From Sisyra terminalis (Eukaryota > Arthropoda > Insecta > Neuroptera > Sisyridae), in the NCBI GenBank assembly GCA_958496175.1, contig OY292274.1, positions 43,100,630 through 43,164,629 of the forward strand: DNA of 64,000 bases, given 5' to 3'. Of this stretch, positions 11,396 to 23,247 are shown one piece after another. The notes below the pieces were generated by a model. It saw nothing but the letters and a program-made list of their open reading frames with translations, did no database searches and was not told the origin of the DNA. A program made the position numbers and the translations under genes. Numbering within the stretch: the stretch's first letter is position 1; every line of letters starts with the position of its first letter.

Positions 11396-13384
11396 ATGCC
11401 AAGTTTAGGAGATACAATACCTCTAAGCTATACAAAAGTTATACTTCTGTTTAAGTCCATTAAAAAGCAGAAGAGAGTTAAATTTTAACCATTAAGTTAA
11501 TTTCAGGAATCATAATTGATAAAAACTTACAATTGCATATAAATTTTAAAACAGTAAGTTTATTGATGAGGAAGATCAAACTTTCATTTACTATTATTGT
11601 GATGTTTTGGATATCGAACAATTTGCAACAGTAAAATGAGAAAAGCGAAGGTAAAATTTATTTTATGAGTTTTAAACTCAATTAAAAGAAAAAATATAAT
11701 ATATTTATATGGCATTAGAATCAATCCATTGGGACTGGTAAAATAATGACCATCCTTTTCCAACAAGCAAAACAAAAGTATCTCAGAGGACAATAAAAAA
11801 TAACTACATCTGTTTCCTTTCTTTGTTTGTGTTGGATTCATCTCAATGTTTTGCAACTTCTGTAATTTGTTGAATAATTAGCAAAGGTGTAAGTATGTTT
11901 TGATATAATTAGAGAAATGTGATGTAGAGCTTTATTTTATCATGTGTTTGAGAGTTCTTAAATGATTTTGGTGTACGAGAGTGTGTTGTAATTCGTCGTT
12001 GTATGAGATTTATGGTGCTTCCACGCATATGATTATCAGATCATCCAGGATTTGTGCACCTTATGGAGAGAATTCTGTTTGTCACCCATCCTTACAACAC
12101 CAAAATGTACACAGAATTCAACAGATCCTACGTGTTGATATTAATAATTAAGGGAATTAACTGGGCTTGAACTATATGATGATTTAACAAACTATGTTTA
12201 AAGAGAAGCGCAGCTTAAATATAAAATGTAAAAAATATAATTAAATTAACACAAAAAATAGGTTACAACCTGTTTTAACGGCGCAATACCAGCCTGCGTA
12301 ATTTCAATTTAAAAATTAAAACGTAATTTATTTGCAGTAAGTTGAAAATGAGAATTTACGAGAACATTGGCGTCAGTTAAAGCAATTTGAGAGCTTTATC
12401 GTCCTTTACGCGATCGGTTTTTCGTTTTGAAAATATAATAATAATATGCAAATGTGCGAAATTGTACAATGCAATTATATGATTATTTATGTTTTGATTG
12501 TTCGTGTGGATTATCTTTTTGATTTGATTCACCGACCAATTTCCCGTCCAATTTTCCATTGGAAAATTTCAACGTCGAAATTTACGCGTTTTTCTGTATT
12601 TGTTGGGTGGTGTTAATTTATTTTGTTTGCAATTCATGAATTGTAATTTTGTTACGTGCTTGAAACTAATCTGATCTTTATTGCAATTACTGTAAGCAAA
12701 TTGTCATTTACCAAATGAAAATTGCCAATTGTTACGACCAGCTTTTTGAATTTGCTCAAAAATCACTTGTTTAATTAACGACAGTTATAAATTTTACCAA
12801 GATATTGCAACGTAGTGTATACCATTCCTAAAGAAGCCAAAACGGGAGAAATTAAAGCATGATAGTTAAATAAATCAAATATTTCATTATATTTTATTAT
12901 TTCAATGTAATAAATATTTTTTAACGTAACTACGCAAGTACTCAAGAAATATTTTTTGACAACTTTTTTTCTTCCTTAGAAATAATTGGAAACAGACCCG
13001 AAGGCTGGGCCTTAAAAACATGGCTAGAAGTGTATGCAACGAAAAAGTGATGTGTTTTTATAATCAATTATAAAATATTACTTTGTTTGTAATACAATCA
13101 TTAAATAGTATTTTTTGATTCTAATTTCTGGAGGTTTCTCTTTTGAGCTCCTCTCCGCTATATTCTAGAACGACTACTGCATCCCTTTATTAATTTCCTG
13201 ATTTCAATCAGTTAAATTTTAAATTCTCAATACCTTTGTTTTAGTACCATCATATCTTCCATACATTCCCCATATCTCCCATTACAGTGCTGCTCTGGTC
13301 TACCAAAACTACAAAAATATAATTATTTTTGTTTAGATTTTCTTCCCATCTATGGATATTTTCCAGCTCAAGTCACGGTAGTAC
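11396..13384. other. AT-rich non-coding stretch
   Basis: No gene recognised. About 11980-12130 is more complex and contains CAGAATTC words, but gives no recognisable protein on either strand. A 90-codon frame on the - strand at 11584-11856 has no family resemblance. Confidence 0.4.
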
Positions 13385-13560
13385 TAGAAAAATGAGGTAG
13401 CTCCAAACTAGAGATGGCCAGTCGAATAGGATATGAAGAGCAGTTTCTCCTCTTCTCATTTCCTCTATACAATTGATTCTGAATAACTTCAACAGTGTGA
13501 AAATATTTCCTCAGAAAAGTGTCCTGTAAGCAGGCCTTGATGTATTCGGATTATTCCTTC
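13385..13560 (-). pseudogene. LINE pol 3' segment relic (downstream of RNase H)
   Basis: On the - strand one frame reads GLLTGHFSEEIF, then after internal stops REEEKLLFISYSTGH-like sequence. This follows the order of the conserved LINE segment after RNase H, 'KGLLTGHxxLxxHL ... C...EEETxxHILFxCPAL'. Several stop codons interrupt it. It lies about 0.65 kb beyond an RNase H relic on the same strand and is probably part of the same old insertion. Confidence 0.5.
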
Positions 13561-14214
13561 CTAAAGTTAGAAGCTTTTTGTTATGATTCTTTAAAGACTC
13601 TTTTACCACAAATTTATGAATCTTCTTCTTGAGTAGCTGTTTCAAAATTTTCTTAGTTTATTTTAATCCTTAATTACCTTCCACCGATTTAAGTGATCGC
13701 TACGGTTTTTTAAATTCAATTTTTTCGAAGGGTACGTGGCGCTTGGCAAAGCCCGTCTATATAACTTTTCTCCATTTCTAACAATCGACGAGAGTAGAAG
13801 CTCGCATTTAGCTTTTGTAAGGAAAAAAAATTTAACCAACAGTTTTCCTAATCGCACAAAGCCGGTAGTGATTTTTTACATCTATTTATTTTTAATTATT
13901 TTTGTTGTTTTTGAGTTAAAATATATAAAAATGATCAAAATATTGTACAACAGCTCTAGCTGATGTTAGATGAGGAAGATATACCGGACGAGGATTATAG
14001 AGGTGTACAAGGTGATATCTTATGGTACAAATTTCATAAACTTAGAATTGTTTATTTTGGGTCAAAATAATTATTTTCTAACTTTTTTTGTGATTTCACA
14101 CCAAATATTTGGTTATAAAATAGAGATACGGTATAGAAAAATGTATTAATTTCAATAAAATGTTCCATTGGTACTGTCAAACCCATAATAAAGATAATTA
14201 TTTTCAGTGATCTC
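13561..14214. other. Spacer between two parts of one LINE relic
   Basis: In an intact LINE the two flanking conserved segments would be about 200 bp apart; here they are about 650 bp apart. The interval includes an AT-rich stretch with overlapping 64- and 75-codon frames on opposite strands (13663-13963) that resemble nothing known. A later insertion is one explanation; its ends are not visible. Confidence 0.35.
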
Positions 14215-14490
14215 CGAGACCGCACGTAGATGTTTAAGGTAATGAAACAAAGTAAGGGGATATTTGGTCATTCTAATCAACTATACGACTTAGTGCATTG
14301 CACTTTGACATACCTATATACTTAGTTCTGGACCAATGTATGATATACTACTATCAATCTTAGCTATTTGATCAGCTTCTGTATTACCTTTAACGTTAGT
14401 ATGTCCTGGGTCGAAAGTAAGTATGACCTTATTGTATGACGCCAACTAATTGGTGAGATAATTGCATTATTATACTAATTTGGTTTTTAT
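14215..14490 (-). pseudogene. LINE RNase H domain relic
   Basis: On the - strand a frame ending at the TAG at 14314-14316 contains ASYNKVILTFDPGHTNVKGN followed by TEADQIAK and, further on, GPELSI. This is the end of a LINE-encoded RNase H. The family pattern is 'W(V)PGHxxIxGNExADxxAKxG', with the catalytic H within GHT and an acidic residue in TEADQIAK. The expected Trp before PGH is replaced by Asp, and stops follow. The clade (I, R1 or jockey group) cannot be fixed. Confidence 0.6.
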
Positions 14491-14817
14491 CTGTTTGGAT
14501 TTTAAAGTTTTATTCGCTTCTTGAAAATCAAAGAAAATTTTTATCGACACATTTTCAGTCGAACTGATTCAAATCCAGCTTAAAATATTGATAAGTTCTT
14601 ATAAAAATTGTCACGTTTAATGACGTTTTGCAAACAATTAATTTTAGAGGATAGTTTGAATTTTGATTGGTTATTGTTTCATGAAAACTGGAAAATTACT
14701 AATGCAATTATAATAGAATGAAATTGATAGAAAGATTTAAAAGAATTAACCAAACTGCCTAGATTTAACCTGCTATAATTGTTTTTTTAGAACTTAAAAT
14801 ATAATTTGATGATTCAT

Positions 14818-14880
14818 TATTATATACAATTGTATTATATACAGTTGTATTATATACAATTATATACAATTGTATTATAG
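14818..14880. repeat. Short AT-rich tandem repeat
   Basis: About four copies of a 14-17 bp unit resembling ATTATATACAATTGT occur in tandem, with one copy reading CAGTTG. The unit is partly palindromic around CAATTG. Confidence 0.7.
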
Positions 14881-15301
14881 GTTCGATTTTTTTAATCTTT
14901 TCCGATTTTTTCTATACATTATTTCTAGACATTTATTCATCAAAAACGTCAGAAACCACTTCAAAGTTTGTCCCAAAATTGCCTTATAATTTTTGTTTCC
15001 AGTTTGTTCGGCTATACCTTTGATAGATGTCATCTTATTATTGAATTTAATTTAATGAAAAGAATTATAATGATTCGAAAAAAAACCTTTTTTCAATTGC
15101 ACTGCAACTATATTATTTTAATATATTACAATGTATATAATATATGCGAGACTTTGTGAGGTTGCTTTTTGCATAATGGTACTTGAGATGATACTTATGA
15201 AATATAGAAATAAAGATAGCACAGAAAAATAAAATTATAAAAACATTACATAGATTGATATGGAACAACACACTTATTAAAAACTTGACAATGATGTCAG
15301 T
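14881..15301. other. AT-rich spacer
   Basis: No gene recognised. A 63-codon frame at 14968-15159 has no resemblance to a known family. The last 60 bp may belong to the LINE relic that follows. Confidence 0.35.
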
Positions 15302-15545
15302 AATAAAATAAGAGCAGTAACATTAACCTATTTTAGAAGATGTTTAAAAATCAAAAGAAATGATAGAATAAGAACAGAAGGAATATGGCAATTAGCGAAC
15401 GTAAAATGGTTTATTCTTGGATGGAAGATTCGAGAAAATAGGATATTAAAGTTTTATGATCATGTGACCATGTCTAAAGAATGCCAGATTACAGATGACC
15501 AGAAAGAGAATCAAATGGGAACCTATACCGATTAAGCAAAAAAAA
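15302..15545 (+). pseudogene. LINE reverse transcriptase C-terminal relic
   Basis: The frame from 15302 reads NKIRAVTLTYFRRCLKIKRN, then DRIRTEGIWQLANVK. After a frame change it reads IRENRILKFYDHV, and after another RKRIKWEPIPIK. These pieces match, in order, the conserved C-terminal region of many insect LINE pol proteins ('RAVEMxYLRRxxxxxRxDRIRxExIxxxxxV ... IEExRLxWxGHVxRM ... RxxxWEPxGRR'). At least two frameshifts make it a pseudogene. No poly(A) tail or target duplication was found. Confidence 0.65.
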
Positions 15546-17805
15546 ATTAAAGTTTGTATTTTCCTAATTTTTCTTTTGCCAATCGATAAAAAATATTTTC
15601 TAGAGGTTTATCAAATAATTTATTTTTTTTGTAGCAAAATAATTTAGCCGAATTTAAAAATTCTAGTCAAAGATATATTAAAAACATAATATAATAACGT
15701 CATATAAAAACGTAAGAAAAAATTAACAGAACCTTTGCCCTTTTTAAAGAAACATGGGAGGAAAAAATAATAAAGTTTTTTTTCATTTAGTTTGTATTTC
15801 ATCCAGAATTTTATAAGCTATGATTATCAAAACATCATCCTATACGCTTCAAAAATATACACTATCATTGTTCGTCAAAATCAACTATTCTAACAATAAC
15901 TTTTTAAGACTGACATTGTGAAATTATACATTTCGTGTTTTTAAGGACTGAAAATATTGTTCACATTTTTTTGGTAAATATATTTAACATTGAAAATAAT
16001 ACAGAAGCTGCCTCATAGAAAACTATACTAATGACAATTTTCGTTTGAGTCCCAACGTAAAAACATTATAGGTTTTGTTGTCGATATAGGGTCAATTTTT
16101 GTATTATTTTTAAATTTTATTGAAATCGTATTTCATTTGTGAAAAACATTGATTCAATAATAAAATTAAATAATCGAAAACCAAGTTCAATTGAATTTGC
16201 ATTTTTTTTCAATTATAAGTGAAGATTTACTTGTTTTTCATTAATACATAAACCTTATTGAAAGAAGATTTATAAACTGAATTTATATTTAGCGTTCGTG
16301 CAAACAATTCCAACCTTACGACAATAATTAGCATTTTATATATGCATACTTAGAGTAAACTTATTCTTGGCAGGTAAACATTTAAGCTCTTTCATTCATT
16401 ATTATGTGGATTATTATGATAATATAATTATCGTTCAAAATTGTGCAAATAAATGATACAAAAGAGTTTGTTGATTTATACAAAAGCTAATTTTCATTTT
16501 AAGGTGAATCGAACGTTGAGGAAATATAGATGTACCTATGGGTAGAAAAAAGTTTAAACACAAAATTCAATTTATTTACAACATAATCTATTTATATCTG
16601 CCATCTGTAAAAAATATGGAGTTATCAGATTCGTTTGCTGATAAAAAAAAATTAAAACATTTTCCATTTGTTTGATAAAACTTTAATTTTTAAATTGGAA
16701 TTATGTTATATTATTAATTCTATATTTTCCAGCGAGATCAAATTCTACGTGAACTGTAAGAATAGAGCAACGTGCAATTTTTAATTGGAAAAACATTTGG
16801 TTTATCGAAATATTTCTCCCACAATTACGGAAAATTACTTAGAAACCATAAAAATATTGTCTTCTGTCATTACAGAGTCAAGATCTTGCCAAGTTGCAGA
16901 GACGCGTAATTTTAAAATAAATTGTACTAAATGTACTCAACTGTTTTGTATATTACGTTGATAATCTAGAAATTCGTAAAACTGTGGGACTTACTAATTG
17001 TAGATCATATTGTAAATTTTTATTTGGGATGATTTAGAAAATACTATTTGTTCTGTTACCAAAACAATCAATTATCCCAGCCAAATGAAAAGTTAACGTT
17101 CGGGCAAGAAACGTCTACCGAATTCGCTAATATACAGTAAATTATTTTATAGTCATACTTATACAAATTCTGTTAAAAACTATAATTATAAAACAAGCGA
17201 GGGTGAAACTTGTTCTCAGAAAAAACATAGACGTTTAGAAAAAAGTATAACTACTGTGTGCCCATAAGTACACACCTTTTTTTATTTGTGAACAAGTTAA
17301 AAACGCTTATAATTTTTGAAGCATTTTTGATTGTCAAAAAATAAATTATCTGAAGTCTCAAATATTGCCGTCCCCTGTAAATTTACCGCTAAGGGCACTA
17401 ACTTCTAGATTAAATTCAGTTTTGAATACGAGTACAACGACAAAGACCAAAATAAATAGTTTTTATAGAATACAGATATAGAAAGAAATCAGTAAGTGCT
17501 AATTTTACTTAATTGAAAACTAGAAAACAGCATTCTAACGATGATTACCGAATTTTCTCAATTTATCAAACTATTAATGGCGCTAACAAAACTGTATATG
17601 TGTTGACACATATCAATCCAAATGATCGAAATGAATGCAAGTTGAATCCATTTCTGAGTGAAATAAAAAATAAAAATAATGCTGGATTTTACCGAATCGA
17701 TGGGCACATGAATAAATACAGGAAATACGGGCACCTATATCACTCGGCAAGACGTCGCCGTAAATGAGGCCCATTTGTTGGATGCCATAAAAATGAATTG
17801 GGACC
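15546..17805. other. AT-rich non-coding stretch
   Basis: No gene recognised. An 84-codon frame at 17513-17767 starts at TTG and has no family resemblance. A pyrimidine tract ending in TTACAG near 16876 precedes a more complex 40-bp stretch, but I see no matching splice donor. Confidence 0.4.
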
Positions 17806-17813
17806 ATTTAGAT

Positions 17814-18253
17814 CAGTGGTTTCCAACCGATTTTGGGCCATGATCCACCTAGGCATTTCAAAAATCATGATGCCTCTCCCCTCGAAATATTTAAATTTTG
17901 TTATTCAAAATAATTCACTTAAAGGAAGCTTAAAAGGCCATTAGCTTGGTAACTAAATAAGCTTCCAAAGAATAAGTCATCAATGAAAGAGAAAAATAAA
18001 AATTGAAAGAGCAGTTAAATAAAGTTCTCAAACATATAATAGAGAACTGAAAAGTAGAATGTAGAAATAGCAAATATTTGAATGAAATATTAATCTTAAA
18101 TGAATGAAAAGCAATTCACTGTAAATAATTCATTCTCGAATTGTCCCATAGTCTTTCGTATAATCAGCCAAAAGATGCACGTCCTGCACATGACCCACCA
18201 AAATATTATCATGCTCCACCGATGGGGCCTGCGCCCCACGTTGGGAATCACCG
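17814..18253. mobile_element. hAT-type MITE with 8-bp target duplication
   Basis: The left end is CAGTGGTTTCCAAC and the right end, read inward, is CGGTGATTCCCAAC (11 of 14 match). Both have the CAGTGGTTCTCAAC form known from several hAT families. Flanking ATTTAGAT (17806-17813) and ATTTAAAT (18254-18261) make an 8-bp duplication with one difference. Both ends are relatively GC-rich, with GGGCCATGATCCACC on the left and CCCCA-rich sequence on the right. The 440-bp interior has no transposase frame. Confidence 0.7.
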
Positions 18254-18261
18254 ATTTAAAT

Positions 18262-18840
18262 AGATTATGCGTGTCTATTTAAAATGAACTTATTTTGTTG
18301 GCAAGAAAAATAAGGAATAAATTGGGAATAAGTCTTAAATGAAAGAGGCTACAACAAAAATATTTATATATAAATTAAGCTTAATTTGGCCATAATTTGA
18401 CCATAAGTTACCCAAATAATACTAAATCAATAGTTATAGTCTTTTTGAAAATGAAGGCAGCAAATGACTTCAAGTTTTGTTGAAATAACAAATATAAGTA
18501 AGTAGAGAATATAAAATTTAATTTGACAACTATTTGTGATATAATAGTGAATTTATTTTTATTGAAATCTGATATTTTAATGAAAAACCAATTTTTCAAT
18601 AATTGTTTTATAATTCCGTGTTTTTTTTTTTATTTTATAAAATCTATTTATGGACTTTTTGATAAGTTAATAAAAGTTAGATAAAAATAAAAAGAAGAAA
18701 ATATTAGGGTAATAAAGAATTTTTATTTTTGTGTATAAAATAAATATATTGTCGAAGAACGGAAAGGATGGGGGTTAAGAGGAGATGGTCAAAATATACG
18801 ATGATACCGTCTTAAAAGTGAGGAAATAAGGGAGCGATCA
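18262..18840. other. AT-rich spacer
   Basis: Nothing recognisable; many A-rich runs. Confidence 0.4.
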
Positions 18841-18841
18841 T

Positions 18842-19500
18842 CTAAGATTCTGAGGCTCTCTTAGTCATAACCACAATCAGCCCCATTCTGTTCTTCTTGA
18901 CTTTGGGACGTCTCTCGGGGGAAATCTGCCGATCACAAAGGCTCAATGCACCCAACCTCATGTTTGGTACTGCAGTAGTCCTGATAGCACACACCAACAG
19001 ACTCATCCACACATTTAAGAATAAAAAAGGAATGTACAAGAAAATGGGAGAATACATGGGATATAAAGGTTTTGTGAAAAGCCAAGCAGCCATCCTTGTG
19101 CGTTGTATATATGTATTTATATATATACTAACGAACGAGATAAATGCTCAATTCAAGCAAGTTGAAATTTACGTAGCCATAATAGGTCATATCAACGATA
19201 TTTGTGCTGATTATCACCGTTTGAAGCCAGCCCCAGTATACAGTATACATGACCATTAACTCGGTTTCACTAGTTGATCTTCTAGCTAGAGGGTTCCAAA
19301 TTACCACCCGATGGACTCACAACTTTATTCGGTCGTCCATCCCTCATCCTCACGTCCCAACTGCTCGACTCTCTTGACGATCATTTATTTGCTACAAATT
19401 GTATTGAGGCTTTAACTCCGGGGATTTGTCGAAACGAAACAACAAAACTTCCTTTTCACACGGCCGAATCTGAGGCTACACATAGACCATCACTGAAATT
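18842..19500. other. Higher-complexity patch with overlapping frames, status unknown
   Basis: This patch is less AT-rich than its surroundings. On the + strand 18897-19259 is open for 120 codons but begins at TTG. On the - strand 18842-19093 is open for 83 codons from an ATG and has a hydrophobic N-terminal half and a basic C-terminal end. They overlap, so at most one is real. Neither matches a family I know, and neither has visible splice sites or promoter elements. The following 240 bp is also complex. A host exon or a conserved non-coding element are both possible. Confidence 0.2.
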
Positions 19501-20768
19501 TGTTCCCGCTTCGTCCAAAGTGGCTATAGTTAAATACTTGACGGTTAAACTTTACGTTAAATGTTCAAACGAGTTTTCCTTTTCATAAAATAAAATAAAA
19601 AATAAAATAACTCTAAATAAATTGTCGAAAAATCACTTTATGTAATTTCAAAAATGCAACAAGTGATTATTGAAAAAAAAATAGATTTAACAATATCTTT
19701 AAGACTTCTTGTTTTTTACGTTAGCTACTCTTAGTAAATTGTACAACTTTGTTGATCTGGGATAAATCCTTGTGGAATTTTTCACATTCTTCTTTTTTAT
19801 CTTTCAAACTCGACACATTTTCCCCATTACCAAAATTTGATCTTTTAATCTTGAATGAGCTGATGAATAAATTATATACTTTCTTTTGGTGCAATAAATC
19901 TTGAAGATTAAATTTAGCCAGTACAAACAAAAATTGATTTTTTCTTTTAATTAAAGGTTGATCCATTAATCCATAAAACCTTTTTTACGAGAAAACATTT
20001 ACTTATGTGTTTATTTAAATAATAACCACATCCCATGATAATAAACAAAAATAAGGGTTATGTATTTTGGAATATAATCCTGCGTTTTTCAGTAATGCAA
20101 TTAAAAGATTTTTGAAAAACGATTAAAATTTTGTATGCATTATTTGGGAGAGAACAAATTAAGTTTTATATTTTTTCTTCATCCAATATTGATAAAGAAG
20201 TTGAGAACTGGTAATATTTATATCATATGTATAAAATTAAAGTAAATAAATTATAAATATACATTTTTGTTTTGACGAAGTGTCTCAAAATTCTAATGTA
20301 CCTATAACATGTACATTGTACAGCTTCAAAATTGAAAAAAAAACTGCTGATAAACGGAAAACGTAATATATGAAATACAAATTACAAAATATTATATAAA
20401 ATATTTATCAACCATGAAGTTACTAAAGTTACAAGAAAGTTAGCATCTGCTTGCCATAGGTAAGAAAAACGTTCTAAGCTGGATACTGAGGGGGCTTTTG
20501 ATAGTTCATTTATCTACTGCGACTTTACAATATTTTTCGATATTTTTGATAAGGATAAGGTACCAGCAAAACTTAACGTTTTTGCAAAAAATGAATTAAT
20601 TATTAAAATTTGATTCTTTTGCCATTCATTGTGCTCAGTACAAGCACTTGCTGGAGATGGTATCATACAGTACCCAAAGGATAGCATAGGATCATGTAGA
20701 CAAAAATTGCGATGCAATTTCTATGGCATTTAAGCCAATTGGCATACATATGTATCTACCAAAAACCA
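19501..20768. other. AT-rich non-coding stretch
   Basis: No gene recognised. Frames at 19721-19966 and 20514-20717 on the - strand have no supporting features. Confidence 0.4.
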
Positions 20769-20960
20769 ATTTTCCAAAGCAGTTTAGAAAAATATTTAGG
20801 CATTCATCTCGATCCAAAGTTAACTTAACGTCAGTATATTTTGAATATTAAGCAAAAGCGTAGCATAGGTAGTAAACGCAGGGAGATGAATTCGGGTAGG
20901 ATGCTCTGGCACATGAAAACGGGGCGGCATAATGACATTAATGACATAGATAATTTCATA
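20769..20960 (+). pseudogene. Jockey-type LINE reverse transcriptase relic
   Basis: The frame through 20787-20828 reads SLEKYLGIHLDPKLT and then a stop. It continues with RQYILNIKQKR and a degenerate basic segment. The 'KYLGxxLDxxLTWxxHIxxKxxQ' motif lies just after the RT palm and thumb in jockey-clade LINEs, and the intact-looking copy at 22.7 kb has the same segment (VKYLGMHLDRRLTWRRHMAA). Internal stops and loss of similarity on both sides show a decayed fragment. Confidence 0.55.
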
Positions 20961-22312
20961 AAAGATTTTACTTTGCAAAAAACATGAAGAGTACATTTTA
21001 AAATGATATCTTATTTGTATTTGACTTTTTACCAATTTTCTTGACTAATGATAGAACTACCAGGCGGCTACAACGCACGCTACATCACTGATATTATGTT
21101 CAAAAGGCTTTATATTGGGTCTTTGGAAAAATAACTACACTGAATTTTGCTACAAATTGACTCTTATATAAAGTAATAATAAAACTAATTTGGACATACG
21201 AAATGTAGATTTGGAGTTTCCCAAAAAAATCAAATTTAAAAATTATCGGCCGGTGCCAAATAAACTCATTAAATCCATAACTGGAAACTTCATCTCCCTA
21301 AGAGTTATTGGCGTAGAAGTAGTAAGCCAAACAACGATCAAAACCAGCAGGTTCTACAAGAAAAGGTTGAAACTACTCCTAAACCAATGCTCCAGAAAAA
21401 TTATCATAGCTAAAAGGTTAATTAAGTTAAACCAAAACGACCCATTAAAACTAGAGAACTGAATGTTACCAATATTAGCGACAATAATCGAGACCTATTG
21501 GGACCCACATTGAGTAATCCAAGGTTATTCAGAGGTGTAGACGAGGAATTACTTTTATCATTATTCATAAAAGATTCAATTTTTGTTTGAGATATATTGA
21601 TTATCTAATCCAAAAATTATCAATAAAAAGCATTTACCAAATACAAACAAATTAACATAGTTTCACACTCCTATTATAACATTCTGTTGAAAATTCCTAC
21701 GAATATTGGCGACCTCATAGATTTAAACTCTTTAAATGATGGAGCCAACAACTTAAAAATATTTTATACCATAGTTTATCATCTTTTTACATTTATTTTT
21801 TAATGAGGTATCTTTATCATTGTTTTGCTCATTCCATGTAATGGGACTGTTTCTCCTATGGAACGCAAACATAATATAGTTACGTATAAACTTCATATAA
21901 TATTTCGATACATGTAAAATAGCCATAATTGTAATTCAAATATTAAATGTAGCCATTTAGATAAGTTTAGTAGGTGCATAAATTTGATTTCAACCATTTG
22001 TTTTCAAACTTTTTCAAATACCGAAAAATTTTAGGGGGTAAGATTTTATTTTTTAATTGAATTGAAAATATAACCAAAATCTACGTTCCCAGACGAAATC
22101 GCAGGCATCAGATAGTCTTAAATAAGACTAGGAAATATAAGTTCATTGTAAATTTTTTTCTTTGAAGCCTTATAAATAATTAAAACATATTAAAAGAATA
22201 TTAATCGAAGACAAGAAAATAAACAATAAAGAGCGGACGCAATAATATAAGTTAAGTTATCATGATAATTGAAAATTAATAGTAAGGATAATTGAATTAA
22301 TATATTATACTC
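20961..22312. other. AT-rich non-coding stretch
   Basis: No gene supported. A 90-codon frame at 21190-21462, starting at TTG, is rich in Lys, Ile and Asn and resembles nothing I know. Confidence 0.35.
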
Positions 22313-23247
22313 AAGTATAAGAAGTTACTTGGAGGATAGAAAATTCTTTGTCAGCTACAACGAAGATCAATCGGGACTCCACCCGGTCGGTTCTGGGGTG
22401 CCACAAGGTAGCATATTGGGACCCATACTGTACCTAATTTATACGGCATATCTGCCTATCACCGACAATGTGGTAATTGCAACGTACGCGGACGACACTG
22501 CGATCATAGCGACAGATCAATGCCCACAGGTTGCGACCGAAAAATTACAAAGGGCCCTCAACGATCTGGAACCATGACTTAATAAATGGCAAATAAAAGC
22601 CAATGAAGCCAAATCTGTTCATTTGACATTCACTACTCGGCGAGATACCTGTCCACCGGTATATCTCAACAACCATCAGATGCCGCAGGCAACAGAAGTC
22701 AAGTATCTCGGAATGCACTTGGACAGAAGACTAACGTGGCGGAGACATATGGCTGCCAAAAGAGACCAGCTTAAAGCCAAATGCCGTCAACTGCAGTGGC
22801 TGATTGGTTGGAGGTCGCAATTGTCCTTGGACAATAAACTACTGATATACAAAGTAATTCTGAAGCCAGTCTGGACCTACGGCATCGAACTGTGGGGAAC
22901 AACTAGCAACTCCAATGTGGAGATCATCCAGCGCTTTCAGTCTAAGACACTCAGGCTCATTACGAACGCCCCATGGTATATCACTAACCACGACATACAT
23001 AAAGACCTGAAGGTGACCACCGTGAGAGAACAGATCGCCAGATTCAGCCAAAAATATCAAAAAAGACTGGAAGACCATGCCAATCATCTGGCGATCAGCC
23101 TACTTGACAACAGCGGAGAGAACAATAGACTGAAGCGCTACACGTTTCTGGAATTGCCTCACAGGGAGTAAGTTCAAAGAGCTGATTTGACTCAATATAG
23201 AGCGCGGACGTAGATCAGATTTGCTCATCAAAAAAAAGTATAAGAAG
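22313..23247 (+). mobile_element. 5'-truncated jockey-type LINE insertion with 12-bp target duplication
   Basis: The 12-mer AAGTATAAGAAG occurs at 22313-22324 and again at 23236-23247. The LINE body lies exactly between them, beginning inside the RT coding region and ending in a short 3' UTR (about 60 bp) with a run of eight A. 5' truncation, an A tail and a variable-length target duplication are the marks of target-primed reverse transcription. The crispness of the duplication suggests a fairly recent insertion. The local base composition is less AT-rich than the host DNA. Confidence 0.8.
22326..23171 (+). pseudogene. Jockey-clade reverse transcriptase, C-terminal half, one nonsense codon
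   Basis: One reading frame runs from the truncation point to TAA at 23169-23171, broken only by TGA at 22575-22577. Before the stop it has [12 protein letters not shown] (RT palm, 22389-22424) and the catalytic box YADDT at 22485-22499. After it come the KYLGMHLDRRLTWRRHM thumb-like motif, WLIGWRSQLSLDNKLLIYK and LKPVWTYGIELWG, all typical of jockey pol C-termini. The endonuclease, finger domains and ORF1 are missing because of 5' truncation, so the copy cannot transpose. The nonsense codon sits where jockey proteins usually have Trp (one base from TGG), so it looks like a point mutation after insertion. Confidence 0.8.

Noticed and set aside
18897..19259. 120-codon + strand frame as a gene
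   Set aside because: It starts at TTG, overlaps an 83-codon ATG frame on the other strand, and matches no family I know. It is described only as a patch of unknown status.
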